Part shown: positions 17,511 through 25,863 of the stretch, in pieces | Numbering within the stretch: the first letter of the stretch is position 1 | Layout: each line of letters starts with the position of its first letter | From: Longimonas halophila | Lineage (GTDB): Bacteria; Bacteroidota; Rhodothermia; Rhodothermales; Salinibacteraceae | Assembly: GCF_002554705.1 (NCBI RefSeq) | Contig: NZ_PDEP01000006.1 | Location: 1-64,000, forward strand | Direction of reading: 5' to 3' | Length of the DNA stretch: 64,000 nt | Translations under genes and position numbers: made by a program | Notes under the pieces: generated by a model | Seen by the model: the letters and a program-made list of their open reading frames with translations, nothing else | The model's database searches: none | Told to the model about the DNA's origin: nothing

Positions 17511-18494
17511 TCAAGACCTGAAGCGCTTCTTGGTATGCCAACTCAGATATTCTGGGTCAGGATGTAGACCACGATCGTCTGGCAGATGAATAGGGCGTTC
17601 GTCTAAGGTGCCCAAATAGCCGGGCGAGTTATAGCTTGCAGAGAGTTCTGAAGACAGTCGAATCCTGTAATCTGTAGATATAGTCATCAGGCCCTGTTCG
17701 AAAGCCCAGTGGCAAAGCTTGCTGAGTGCAATACCATTTCGGGGAGAATCGTTATGCGATATGCTCCACGGCACAATGTGTGCAGCATCAATCGCCGTGC
17801 GGTTGTCTGCTGTTAGAATACGGATACCGCTTGCAGCGCACCGATGGTTGTATGCAGCAACTACTGCGCGGCGAAATCCCTGATCTCGAACAGGATCGGG
17901 AAAAGCTTCTGAAGCGTCACTGTCATCTTGAGGAGACGGACTGTGATGAGGCTGTTGGAGCAGGATTTTGCTGTACTTGAAGGATCGCACATTTATTTGT
18001 CCACGTTCCAGGACCGCAGACCGTGCGGATTTAGAAAAGTAAGATTCGATAAGTGTAGCGCGTAGCACATCACGGTTTTCACTGCCCTGAAGCAAACTGA
18101 ACAACTCGTCGTCTAAGCGAGCCCCTTCTGTGTGGTCATGGAGCGCGCGGATAGAGCGCAGACGTTTACCTGCCTCTAAAATAGGCTTGCTCTCCTCAGC
18201 CGGGATCAGATGCCAAAAGTTATCTCCTGTTAGATGGAAGAACGGCATTGCAATATTCGGCCGTCTCTCCTCTGACATGACATCCTCCCAGTACGATCTG
18301 AATAAGTCGTGCAAATCGGGTGTGAGGCGAATATGGTTCTTCGGGAGCTGCCCCTCTTCGATCAAGTCGAGAACCGAGAGTAGAAGAATAGGCTTGTGGG
18401 GGGCTCCATATCGAGTAGCAGAAGGGTACCTGTCTCTGTTTTTGTCGCGCCTCAGATTCTGAATCTTACTGACGTACAAGTCAATGTCTGACAT
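17511..18494 (-). CDS. HNH endonuclease, candidate phosphorothioate-sensing restriction enzyme
   Basis: The 327-residue protein has a C-terminal HNH nuclease (about residues 215-285: HRCAASGIR, AIDAAHIVPWS, GIALSKLCHWAFEQGL) typical of predicted McrA/COG3440 restriction enzymes. The N-terminal half carries APHKPILLLSVLDLIEEG and PFFHLTGDNFWHL. These resemble the signatures of sulfur-binding domains fused to HNH in ScoMcrA-like, phosphorothioate-dependent enzymes, but the resemblance is from memory and not proven. The start at 18494 (Met-Ser-Asp-Ile-Asp-Leu) is preferred over an upstream ATG at 18542. It is divergent from the phosphorothioation-like operon across 202 bp and AT-richer than the backbone. 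If it cuts modified DNA, coexistence with a modifying operon would need control. Confidence 0.8.
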   Translation of the reverse strand: MSDIDLYVSKIQNLRRDKNRDRYPSATRYGAPHKPILLLSVLDLIEEGQLPKNHIRLTPDLHDLFRSYWEDVMSEERRPNIAMPFFHLTGDNFWHLIPAEESKPILEAGKRLRSIRALHDHTEGARLDDELFSLLQGSENRDVLRATLIESYFSKSARSAVLERGQINVRSFKYSKILLQQPHHSPSPQDDSDASEAFPDPVRDQGFRRAVVAAYNHRCAASGIRILTADNRTAIDAAHIVPWSISHNDSPRNGIALSKLCHWAFEQGLMTISTDYRIRLSSELSASYNSPGYLGTLDERPIHLPDDRGLHPDPEYLSWHTKKRFRS

Positions 18495-18696
18495 GAGGAT
18501 ATAAAAACAAATGGCAGGTCTGCTTGATTTTGAACCTATCAAAAGACCGATTCGGATACAAGCACAATCATAAGAACGAAGAAAGATGTGATCCGGTCTT
18601 GTGTTTCAATCAAATCTAACCTATGCTAAACTTAGCTCTTGCTGGAGAGCTTCTCCAGTAAAGAATAAAAGCTTCCTTCTCTGTCCAAAGCTCACT

Positions 18697-19596
18697 ATGC
18701 GTGTATCTTTCTCCGGTCACGAGACATTCCCGCTTCGCTTCAATTGGCTGAAAAAAGCTTTTGATGAAGCAAGTAAGAAGTCTGATATTTTCAATTCTGA
18801 CCAAGCTATTGCCAGATTTGGGGTTGGTAAAAATATGGTCCGGTCCATTCGCCATTGGGGGTTGGCCTGTGGGGTGCTTGAAAGTGACCCTGATGTGACG
18901 GGGGGATATACACCCACTGACTTTGGGCATCAGCTCTTGGGAGAAAAAGGATGGGATCCTTATCTGGAAGATGTTGGCACAGCATGGCTCTTACACTGGA
19001 AACTATGTGCAGCGCCCGAACCCTCACCGCTGTGGCATTTTGTGTTTGCCCATTGGGCAGGACGTGGCATTGAAATCGGTACTGTACGCCCTCCCTTTGA
19101 GGACTGGGCTGAGAAAAATGATATGCGACTGCCTGCTAACTCGACGTTGAAGCGCGACTTAAAGTGTCTCTTGAGTACGTATGCGGGTCGACGCTCTCGC
19201 CGAAACCACCTTGAGACACCGGGGAGTCCTTTCGTAGAGTTAGGGCTAATTCACGATACGAGTGGGGTGTATCACTTCCGGCGAGGTTTGCAACCCTCAT
19301 TGCCGGCGGAAATCTTCGTCTACGCAGTGCTCCAGTTTTGGAGTATGAAGCATGGCGATACAAAGTCAATCTCAATTGAGGAGGTCTTGGAAGAAGGAGG
19401 AAGCCCCGGACGTATTTTCAAGGTGGCGCAGAACCGAGCATTCGACCTGCTCACGGAAGCAGAAAGCTGGCCGAATCCTCCATTCACGTATCGAGACTCT
19501 GCGGGAAATCGCCAACTCTTCCGGCATGATGAGAGCATGACGGCAGCAGATGTGCTTGATCGCTACTACACGCATGCCCATCACGCAATAGCTTAA
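18697..19596 (+). CDS. DUF4007 protein (SspB-like), first gene of the modification operon
   Basis: The start at 18697 gives the family N-terminus MRVSFSGHETFPLRFNWLKKA; the open frame upstream adds 32 poor residues. DUF4007 proteins, as I recall, include SspB, the DNA nickase of the SspABCD single-strand phosphorothioation system. Further features are a helix-turn-helix-like region FGVGKNMVRSIRHWGLACGVLE and a tryptophan-rich segment around FVFAHWAGRGIEIG. Length (299) fits the family. The next gene begins 17 bp downstream, encoding a large P-loop ATPase, the order found in ssp operons (B-C-D). No sspA-type cysteine desulfurase precedes it. Confidence 0.82.
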   Translation: MRVSFSGHETFPLRFNWLKKAFDEASKKSDIFNSDQAIARFGVGKNMVRSIRHWGLACGVLESDPDVTGGYTPTDFGHQLLGEKGWDPYLEDVGTAWLLHWKLCAAPEPSPLWHFVFAHWAGRGIEIGTVRPPFEDWAEKNDMRLPANSTLKRDLKCLLSTYAGRRSRRNHLETPGSPFVELGLIHDTSGVYHFRRGLQPSLPAEIFVYAVLQFWSMKHGDTKSISIEEVLEEGGSPGRIFKVAQNRAFDLLTEAESWPNPPFTYRDSAGNRQLFRHDESMTAADVLDRYYTHAHHAIA

Positions 19597-19613
19597 CGCA
19601 ACGGCTTAGTTCT

Positions 19614-22600
19614 ATGAAAGACCTTCCAGTATCTATTCGAGGACAGTTCAAGCGAAGCGTAGATCTTGTACGTGATTTCCACGACGCCTCGGAAATTGAC
19701 GGCTACATCGTAACCCCTACGGCCCAGAAGGTGCTTCGCCAAATAGGAGCATCGATTCAGGGAGATCGCACGGAGCGTAGTTGGACCCTTACCGGTCCAT
19801 ACGGAGGCGGAAAGAGTGCTTTTGCGTTGTTTGCGTCTCATATAGCACGGGGAAATTCAAACGCAATAGATCATCTTCGCAAAGAAAACGAAGAGCTTGC
19901 CATATCATTCAAGCCTCTTCAAGAAACGCCGCTCTGTCCCGTGCTGGTAGGCGGAGCACGAAAGCCGTTGAACACCGCACTTCTGGAAGGGCTCGCAGCA
20001 GCGCTGCCTTCATTTGCTGAGCAAGTGGATGCCGATGAGGATACGCGTGAAGAATTGCTCGGCTTGTCTAAGGAAATCGAAGAGGCAATCCACCAGGAAG
20101 ACCTCTCTGGAGAGACCACACTTGACCTTTTCCTCCGTGCGTCTCGTGGTGTTCAGAGCAGCGGAGGTGATGGGCTCTTCATCGTTATTGACGAACTTGG
20201 AAAACTGCTGGAATATGCAGCCCTTCATCCCGACCGAGGGGATATCTTTGTGCTTCAGCAACTCGCTGAGCGAGCGGCACGGACGGTCAAGGAAGATGAG
20301 CCGTCGCTTTTCCTAACAACGATCTTGCACCAGTCCTTTGAACGGTACGCGAGCGACCTTGACCAAACCCAGCGTGAGGAGTGGCAAAAGGTGCAAGGGC
20401 GCTTTGAGGACATTGCATACGTGGAGCCTACGGACGCAACGCTTCAACTACTTGCCAACGCCGTTCAGGTAGACCGTAGTGCATTGAGTAGCAAAAGCAA
20501 ATTGCTTGTTGATGATGTTGTGGCAGCTGCACAACTGCCAAAGCGGTTTGACGTATCAGAGACACGGGAGCTACTGTATGAAACGCTCCCTCTGCACCCT
20601 CTCGTTTCGTTGCTGGTCGGTCCACTCTTCAGAAGACTTGCTCAAAATGAGCGCTCACTGTTTGCCTTTCTCTCTTCCAGCGAGCCAAACGGCTTCCTGG
20701 ATATCATGGCTCAAGTCGGTGAGGAGGCACCGGCCTCAGACCTGCCGTTATATCGGCTTGACCATCTCTATGACTACCTGATGACAACATTGGGGGCGAC
20801 TCTATTCAATCAAAATACGAGCAAGCTATGGGCTGAAACGGAGGCAGCCCTCGGGCGCATGAAGGACGTGACACCGCTATCCCAACCGGTGCTCAAACAG
20901 ATTGCGCTTCTCAATTTTGCGGGCGAAATGGCCGGACTGGAGGCCACGACTGATTTAATCTGTTCCTCGATGGATGCGCCCACAGAAGATGTTGAAAAGG
21001 AGCTCAGTCGTCTCATTGATGAACGGGTGATCGCCTACCGAAAATACAGCGACAGTTATATCGTATGGCAGGGAAGTGATATCGACATAGAAGAGGAAGT
21101 TGAAAAAGCACGGGCACAGGTTTCTCCTGACGTTCCTCTCGCTGATCTGCTTACCGAAGTCGTACCTCCTTCTCCTGTAGCGGCCCATCGGCACTCCTAT
21201 GAAACAGGCACGACGCGAGTGTTTGAAGTGCTTTACAGTGCAAGCAATATGTGGGAAGCTACGCTCGAAGGGGCAACACCTGAAGCAGACGGATATATCG
21301 TCTACGTTTTACCAGACCGCAATACCGACCGACAAGAGCTTGTCCAGGCCCTAAAAAGTGAGGCGGAAGACACCTTGTTGTTCTTTGCCGTTCCGGAAGG
21401 TGTTAGCCGACTTCGAGATATTGTCTACGAGCTCAAATGCCTTCAGTGGGTTGGCAAAAATGTTGAGGAACTGAACGGAGATGCCACAGCCCGTCGTGAG
21501 CTACGAGAGCGACAGGCCGATCTCGAACAGCGTGTAGACGCGTCGCTTAGTCGCCTACTCGTTGCAAATGAGTCGGGCCAGAACCCGTGTACATGGATCC
21601 ATAAGGGTGCGACTCTTCGGGTTGAAGGGCAACGCCACCTGCAAAGTATTTTCTCCGAAGCGTGCGACGAGGCCTTTCCCGACGTGCCCGAGATCTGGAA
21701 TGAACTACTGAATCTCCGTGAGCCGTCCCCAAGTGCTGTTCGAGGGCAGAAGAAACTGCTCGAAGCAATGACGACAGGCAACGAGGAGGAAGGACGCGCT
21801 CCCGACAAAAACCGCCTGGGTATTGAGGGGACACCTGCAGAATATGGCCTTTATGCCTCTATCGTGCAAGCAACGGGCATGCATCGTGAAGGAGACGACG
21901 GGACGTGGTACTTTACTCATCCGTACAAAGAAGAAAAGCCTGGATGCTATGCGGTATGGAATCGTATCGAGGAGTGCTTTCGCGAAGCAAGCGGAAAGCC
22001 TGTAACGGTTGACACGTTCTTTGATGAGTTAGCAAAACGCCCGTATGGAATGCGGGCTGGACTTACACCAGTATTTTTGTTTGCCTACTTCAAGGCTAAT
22101 GAAGACGAGATTGCCTTCTATGAGAATGGCACCTTTCTCCAGCAGATCGACTACGGAATGATTGAGCGCTTGCTCAAAACCCCGTCTAAGTTCGAGATGC
22201 AGCAGGTAACTATAGAAGGCCCGCGACGTGATGTGCTTGAGCACCTGGCCCCATTGGTTGGGCTTGCCGATGATGACCGGAAACCGCTACCCGTTGTCCT
22301 CAGGATTCTGCGCGAAATACACGGCCTCCCGCCCTATGTCCGAAAGACGTCGCGCATGTCTGAAGAGGCGCTTGCCGTTCGAGAGGCCCTGTACAGAGCT
22401 ACGGATCCGACCACTCTACTTTTTGATGAGCTTCCGAGGGCGCTCAACACGTCAGTAGATTCCTTCCTTTCGTCTGAAGACGTCAATGAGGAGGCGATCC
22501 AGTCTTTTGTTACCGGATTGCAGCAAGCGCTGCGTGAAATTACCAGAGCATACGATCAGCTTATCCGCATTATCCAAGAGCGGGTTGCCAAATCATTCCA

Positions 22601-23189
22601 AACCCGAGGAGACACCGTTGAGGAACAGCGCCATGAGATCTCCGAGCGGGCCCAGACCCTGGAGCCGCATGTCTCTGACGATGAATTAAAGGCCTTTGTA
22701 ATTCGGGCCACAAACGAAATGATGGATACGCAGGCCTGGTACGAATCCATTGCTACGCTACTGACCGGCAAACCGCCGGTGAAGTGGCTCGATGATGATT
22801 TTGAGCGATTTAGCGCAGAACTCGTCCAGACGGCCCGCAAGTTTCGCAATCGCGAGCCGCTGGTGTTTGAGAGTGGTTCGAGTACTGGAGACAAGCCGGA
22901 AAAAAATCAGTCGCGTAAGCAGCCCAAGTGCAATCTTATTCGGATACGGTTGGGGATTACTACATTGGGTGAGGACGAGCAAGAGACCGTCGTCCAGATC
23001 CAGCCTGATGACCAACAGACTGTTGATAAGCTTGCTGATGAGTTGGAATACACACTTGAATCAGCATCGAATGTGGGCAGTAGAGATACACAGATCGATT
23101 TGGCCGCTCTTGGGAAGCTCATCCAGCGGTTGAGCAAAGACTTGGACACCTCGTTGACTTCTGAACTTGAAGCAGATCTCCAATCATGA
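19614..23189 (+). CDS. large P-loop ATPase (SspC-like)
   Basis: The 1191-residue protein has Walker A GPYGGGKS at residues 61-68 and Walker B IVIDELGKL at about 186-194. The rest is mainly alpha-helical with no nuclease motif that I recognise, and a charged linker (TGDKPEKNQSRKQPK) near residue 1090 precedes a C-terminal domain. By position and type it matches SspC, the ATPase of Ssp phosphorothioation systems, but the identification rests on context more than on residue-level similarity. Its stop overlaps the start of the PP-loop gene by four bases, so translation is coupled. It shares the reduced GC of the island. Confidence 0.8.
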   Translation: MKDLPVSIRGQFKRSVDLVRDFHDASEIDGYIVTPTAQKVLRQIGASIQGDRTERSWTLTGPYGGGKSAFALFASHIARGNSNAIDHLRKENEELAISFKPLQETPLCPVLVGGARKPLNTALLEGLAAALPSFAEQVDADEDTREELLGLSKEIEEAIHQEDLSGETTLDLFLRASRGVQSSGGDGLFIVIDELGKLLEYAALHPDRGDIFVLQQLAERAARTVKEDEPSLFLTTILHQSFERYASDLDQTQREEWQKVQGRFEDIAYVEPTDATLQLLANAVQVDRSALSSKSKLLVDDVVAAAQLPKRFDVSETRELLYETLPLHPLVSLLVGPLFRRLAQNERSLFAFLSSSEPNGFLDIMAQVGEEAPASDLPLYRLDHLYDYLMTTLGATLFNQNTSKLWAETEAALGRMKDVTPLSQPVLKQIALLNFAGEMAGLEATTDLICSSMDAPTEDVEKELSRLIDERVIAYRKYSDSYIVWQGSDIDIEEEVEKARAQVSPDVPLADLLTEVVPPSPVAAHRHSYETGTTRVFEVLYSASNMWEATLEGATPEADGYIVYVLPDRNTDRQELVQALKSEAEDTLLFFAVPEGVSRLRDIVYELKCLQWVGKNVEELNGDATARRELRERQADLEQRVDASLSRLLVANESGQNPCTWIHKGATLRVEGQRHLQSIFSEACDEAFPDVPEIWNELLNLREPSPSAVRGQKKLLEAMTTGNEEEGRAPDKNRLGIEGTPAEYGLYASIVQATGMHREGDDGTWYFTHPYKEEKPGCYAVWNRIEECFREASGKPVTVDTFFDELAKRPYGMRAGLTPVFLFAYFKANEDEIAFYENGTFLQQIDYGMIERLLKTPSKFEMQQVTIEGPRRDVLEHLAPLVGLADDDRKPLPVVLRILREIHGLPPYVRKTSRMSEEALAVREALYRATDPTTLLFDELPRALNTSVDSFLSSEDVNEEAIQSFVTGLQQALREITRAYDQLIRIIQERVAKSFQTRGDTVEEQRHEISERAQTLEPHVSDDELKAFVIRATNEMMDTQAWYESIATLLTGKPPVKWLDDDFERFSAELVQTARKFRNREPLVFESGSSTGDKPEKNQSRKQPKCNLIRIRLGITTLGEDEQETVVQIQPDDQQTVDKLADELEYTLESASNVGSRDTQIDLAALGKLIQRLSKDLDTSLTSELEADLQS

Positions 23190-24067
23190 GCGATTCTGAA
23201 ACACGGCATATTATAGCAATCAGCGGTGGTAAAGACAGCTCTGCGCTGGCCATATACCTACGTGAGCCCAATCGGTGGCAAAAGCATCTCGGCAAAACGG
23301 AAGCAGAGCCGCGCGAGCCGCTGGAAGACGTTGAGTTTGTATTCTGCGACACCGGCACTGAGCTTGAAGAGACCTACGAATACCTGGATCGTTTGGAGAC
23401 GAAGCTCGGAAAACCTATAGAGCGCCTGCAGGCCGACTCACCACCCGGCAAGACACCTTTCGACCACTACTTAGAACTATACGGTGGCTTCTTGCCCAGT
23501 GCCAACATGCGTTGGTGCACACGCAACTTGAAGATTAAGCCGTTCGAGAATTATATTGGTGATGATCCGGTTATCAACTATGTGGGCATTCGGGCCGACG
23601 AAGACCGTGAGGGATACATCAGCACCAAAGACAACATCACTTCGGTCTTTCCTTTTCGAGAAGATGGCCTCGTAAAAGAGGACATCTACCGTATATTGGA
23701 AGACAGCGGCATGGGACGACCTGAGTACTACGACTGGCGCTCCCGAAGCGGATGCTACTTCTGCTTCTTTCAGCGCAGGAGCGAGTGGGTTGGTCTCAAG
23801 GAGAACCACCCTGAGTTCTTCGAGAAAGCAAAAGAGTATGAGAAGGTAGACGAAGAGACCGGAGAATCCTTCACCTGGTCGGATACCGAATCGCTCGACG
23901 AACTGGAAGACCCAGAGCGCATTGAGGAGATTAAAGAGCGGGCTGAACAACGAAGAGAGCGGCTGAAACAGAATATGTCCAACCGCTCCCTGATGAGCCT
24001 CTACTTCGAGGACGAAGTCCGGGACTTAGAGGATGATGGCAAGGGGTGTAATATTTGTCACTTGTAA
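23186..24067 (+). CDS. PP-loop PAPS-reductase-family protein (SspD/DndC-like)
   Basis: The 293-residue protein has the PP-loop SGGKDS at residues 13-18, the family segment VFCDTGTELEETYEYLDRLE, and cysteine motifs MRWCTRNLK, GCYFCFF and GCNICHL that could hold an Fe-S cluster. DndC and SspD are ATP pyrophosphatases of this kind: they adenylate the DNA backbone for sulfur insertion. Ordinary assimilatory PAPS reductases are shorter and sit beside cys genes, which are absent here. Its start lies inside the ATPase gene's stop (ATGA overlap). The middle Glu-rich stretch (residues 210-270) is coiled-coil-like. Confidence 0.85.
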   Translation: MSDSETRHIIAISGGKDSSALAIYLREPNRWQKHLGKTEAEPREPLEDVEFVFCDTGTELEETYEYLDRLETKLGKPIERLQADSPPGKTPFDHYLELYGGFLPSANMRWCTRNLKIKPFENYIGDDPVINYVGIRADEDREGYISTKDNITSVFPFREDGLVKEDIYRILEDSGMGRPEYYDWRSRSGCYFCFFQRRSEWVGLKENHPEFFEKAKEYEKVDEETGESFTWSDTESLDELEDPERIEEIKERAEQRRERLKQNMSNRSLMSLYFEDEVRDLEDDGKGCNICHL

Positions 24068-24094
24068 TGATAAGCCGCTAGAGTACAACTGAAG

Positions 24095-24574
24095 ATGGAT
24101 ACTAACGATTTAATTAGCAGAGGCAAAGAGATTGCTGCGCACAAACAAGATTTCACGCTTCTCCCTGAAGCATGGAGAGCTTACAATGAGGAGCATAGCT
24201 GCGAATGGAACCAGAAACCTTTGAAGAAGGAAAACAAATCAAACATACCAAATAAATCTGGAGTATACAACCTAATAGTTGAGCCTAATATTGCATGCCA
24301 CCCGTCTTGTGGTTACTTGATGTATGTGGGGGAGACTAAAGATCTACAGCGTAGATTCTCAGAATACTTGCTAGAGGTAGACGAAGAGAAAGGAAGACCT
24401 ATGATTCGAAAACTTCTTTTCATGTGGAAAGGATTTGTAAAATTTTATTATATAAAAGTATGTCAGGAGAGAAAAGAAGAAGTCCAAGATAGCATGATTA
24501 ATGCATTTAGGCCTCCATACAACATTGCTATGGACGCTAGCGTAGGTCAACCGCAAAAAGCATTCGGACCATGA
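24095..24574 (+). CDS. GIY-YIG nuclease in the phosphorothioation-like operon
   Basis: This 159-residue protein has the GIY-YIG signature: SGVYNLIV (Gly56-Val57-Tyr58), YLMYVGETKDLQRRFSEYL (Tyr77-Val78-Gly79, Arg86/87) and a C-terminal Asn in FRPPYNIAM. It is intact, unlike the GIY-YIG pseudogene at 14 kb, and of a different subgroup. It starts 27 bp after the PP-loop gene and its stop overlaps the next start by four bases. GIY-YIG nucleases are not part of the Ssp or Dnd gene sets that I know, so a role as a nicking or restriction partner is inference. It is visibly AT-richer than the genes before it. Confidence 0.8.
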   Translation: MDTNDLISRGKEIAAHKQDFTLLPEAWRAYNEEHSCEWNQKPLKKENKSNIPNKSGVYNLIVEPNIACHPSCGYLMYVGETKDLQRRFSEYLLEVDEEKGRPMIRKLLFMWKGFVKFYYIKVCQERKEEVQDSMINAFRPPYNIAMDASVGQPQKAFGP

Positions 24575-25851
24575 GTAGATCAGACGAAACACTTATCGTA
24601 CCTGCACTTCGCTCATTCATGGGAGACTGGGTCTATTACTCAGCTTCTCTAACCATGGAAGATGTCTACGAGCGTGTAAATGTAGCAGAAGAGATACATG
24701 AAGGGAACTCTTTAGGGGAAATGATTCAACGGGAATTACTGGATGAGAAAAGAGCACCTAAGATTAAGCGCTATCTTGAAACTCAAGACCAAAGATTTTT
24801 TAACTCTTTTGTGATAGGTGTCTATGGAGGTGTTCCTAACTGGTATGAGGTAGAAATTGGGGATATGCCTTTACCAGGAAGTAATATCACGATACCAGAA
24901 CGCTTAAAAGGAATCTTTGGTTTGCTAGTACTTGATGGAAGCGAAACACTATTTGCTATTGATGGGCAACACAGAGTCGCTGGAATAAGAGAGGCAATAA
25001 GTAAAGGTAATAAAGACATAAAAAAAGAAGAAATATCTGCAATATTTGTAGGTCATAAAAGAAGTGAAAAGGGTAGGCGCAGAACGAGACGGCTCTTTAC
25101 TACGCTTAATAGATATGCAAACCCTGTTAGTAAACACGAAGCTATAGCTTTAGATGAGGATGATGTGGTTGCAATATCCACACGAAAATTGATCGAAATC
25201 CATCCTCTATTGAAAAATAACACTGCATTAAATAAGACAAAAGCTATACATACTTCTGATAATAAAAGCTTTACGTCTCTGGTTGCATTGTACGATTCTT
25301 TGGATATATTGCTCAGGGATAGATCCAATCCAGATTGGGATGAGTACAAAAAAGTCAGGCCTGAAGATGAAAAGATCCGAGAGCTTACGGATCTGTGTAT
25401 GAGAGCCTATGATATGTTGTGCGACGAAATTGATGCGCTTCAAGAGTATGCTAACCTTCCAGTATCAGAGGATATGGCACTTCAGTATAGAAACAGCGAA
25501 CATGGAGGACACCTGTTGTTTCGGCCGGTCGGTCTCCTATTGGTGTTCAATGTAGTACGTTATCTTCGAGAAGACTCTGATCTTTCGCTGCAATCTGCAA
25601 TTTCTCGTATTTCTCAACTCCCGATGTCGCTTGAAAACTCGCCCTGGCAAGGTCTCCTATGGGATAATGCCAACAAACGTATGGTCACATCTCGCGAGAA
25701 TCAACGTGCTGCAACGCGGCTTGCACTTTTCTCTTTAGGTGGGGATCTCTCACGGTTTCGGACTATGTCGACTGAAGATGAAATACGCAGTGAACTTGCA
25801 GGTCTTTACAACCAGCCTGAAAGCGATGTGGAGGTACCGAAGTACATCTAG
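24571..25851 (+). CDS. DGQHR-domain protein (DndB-like)
   Basis: The 426-residue protein contains the exact DGQHR motif at residues 131-135, preceded by GLLVLDGSETLFAI and followed by the RRTRRLFTTLNRYANPVSKHEAIAL segment of the DGQHR/DndB family. DndB proteins accompany dndCDE phosphorothioation genes and influence expression or extent of modification. In canonical ssp operons such a gene is not usual. It overlaps the GIY-YIG gene by four bases, so it is the last member of the five-gene operon. Codon use in the first half is distinctly AT-rich. Its stop lies 12 bp from the stop of the convergent ATPase gene. Confidence 0.82.
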   Translation: MSRSDETLIVPALRSFMGDWVYYSASLTMEDVYERVNVAEEIHEGNSLGEMIQRELLDEKRAPKIKRYLETQDQRFFNSFVIGVYGGVPNWYEVEIGDMPLPGSNITIPERLKGIFGLLVLDGSETLFAIDGQHRVAGIREAISKGNKDIKKEEISAIFVGHKRSEKGRRRTRRLFTTLNRYANPVSKHEAIALDEDDVVAISTRKLIEIHPLLKNNTALNKTKAIHTSDNKSFTSLVALYDSLDILLRDRSNPDWDEYKKVRPEDEKIRELTDLCMRAYDMLCDEIDALQEYANLPVSEDMALQYRNSEHGGHLLFRPVGLLLVFNVVRYLREDSDLSLQSAISRISQLPMSLENSPWQGLLWDNANKRMVTSRENQRAATRLALFSLGGDLSRFRTMSTEDEIRSELAGLYNQPESDVEVPKYI

Positions 25852-25863
25852 AGCATGTCGGCT

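Noticed and set aside
23186-24067. Assimilatory PAPS reductase for sulfate reduction
   Set aside because: It is embedded in the defence operon with ATPase and DUF4007 genes, has DndC/SspD-like cysteine spacing, and no cys genes are near.
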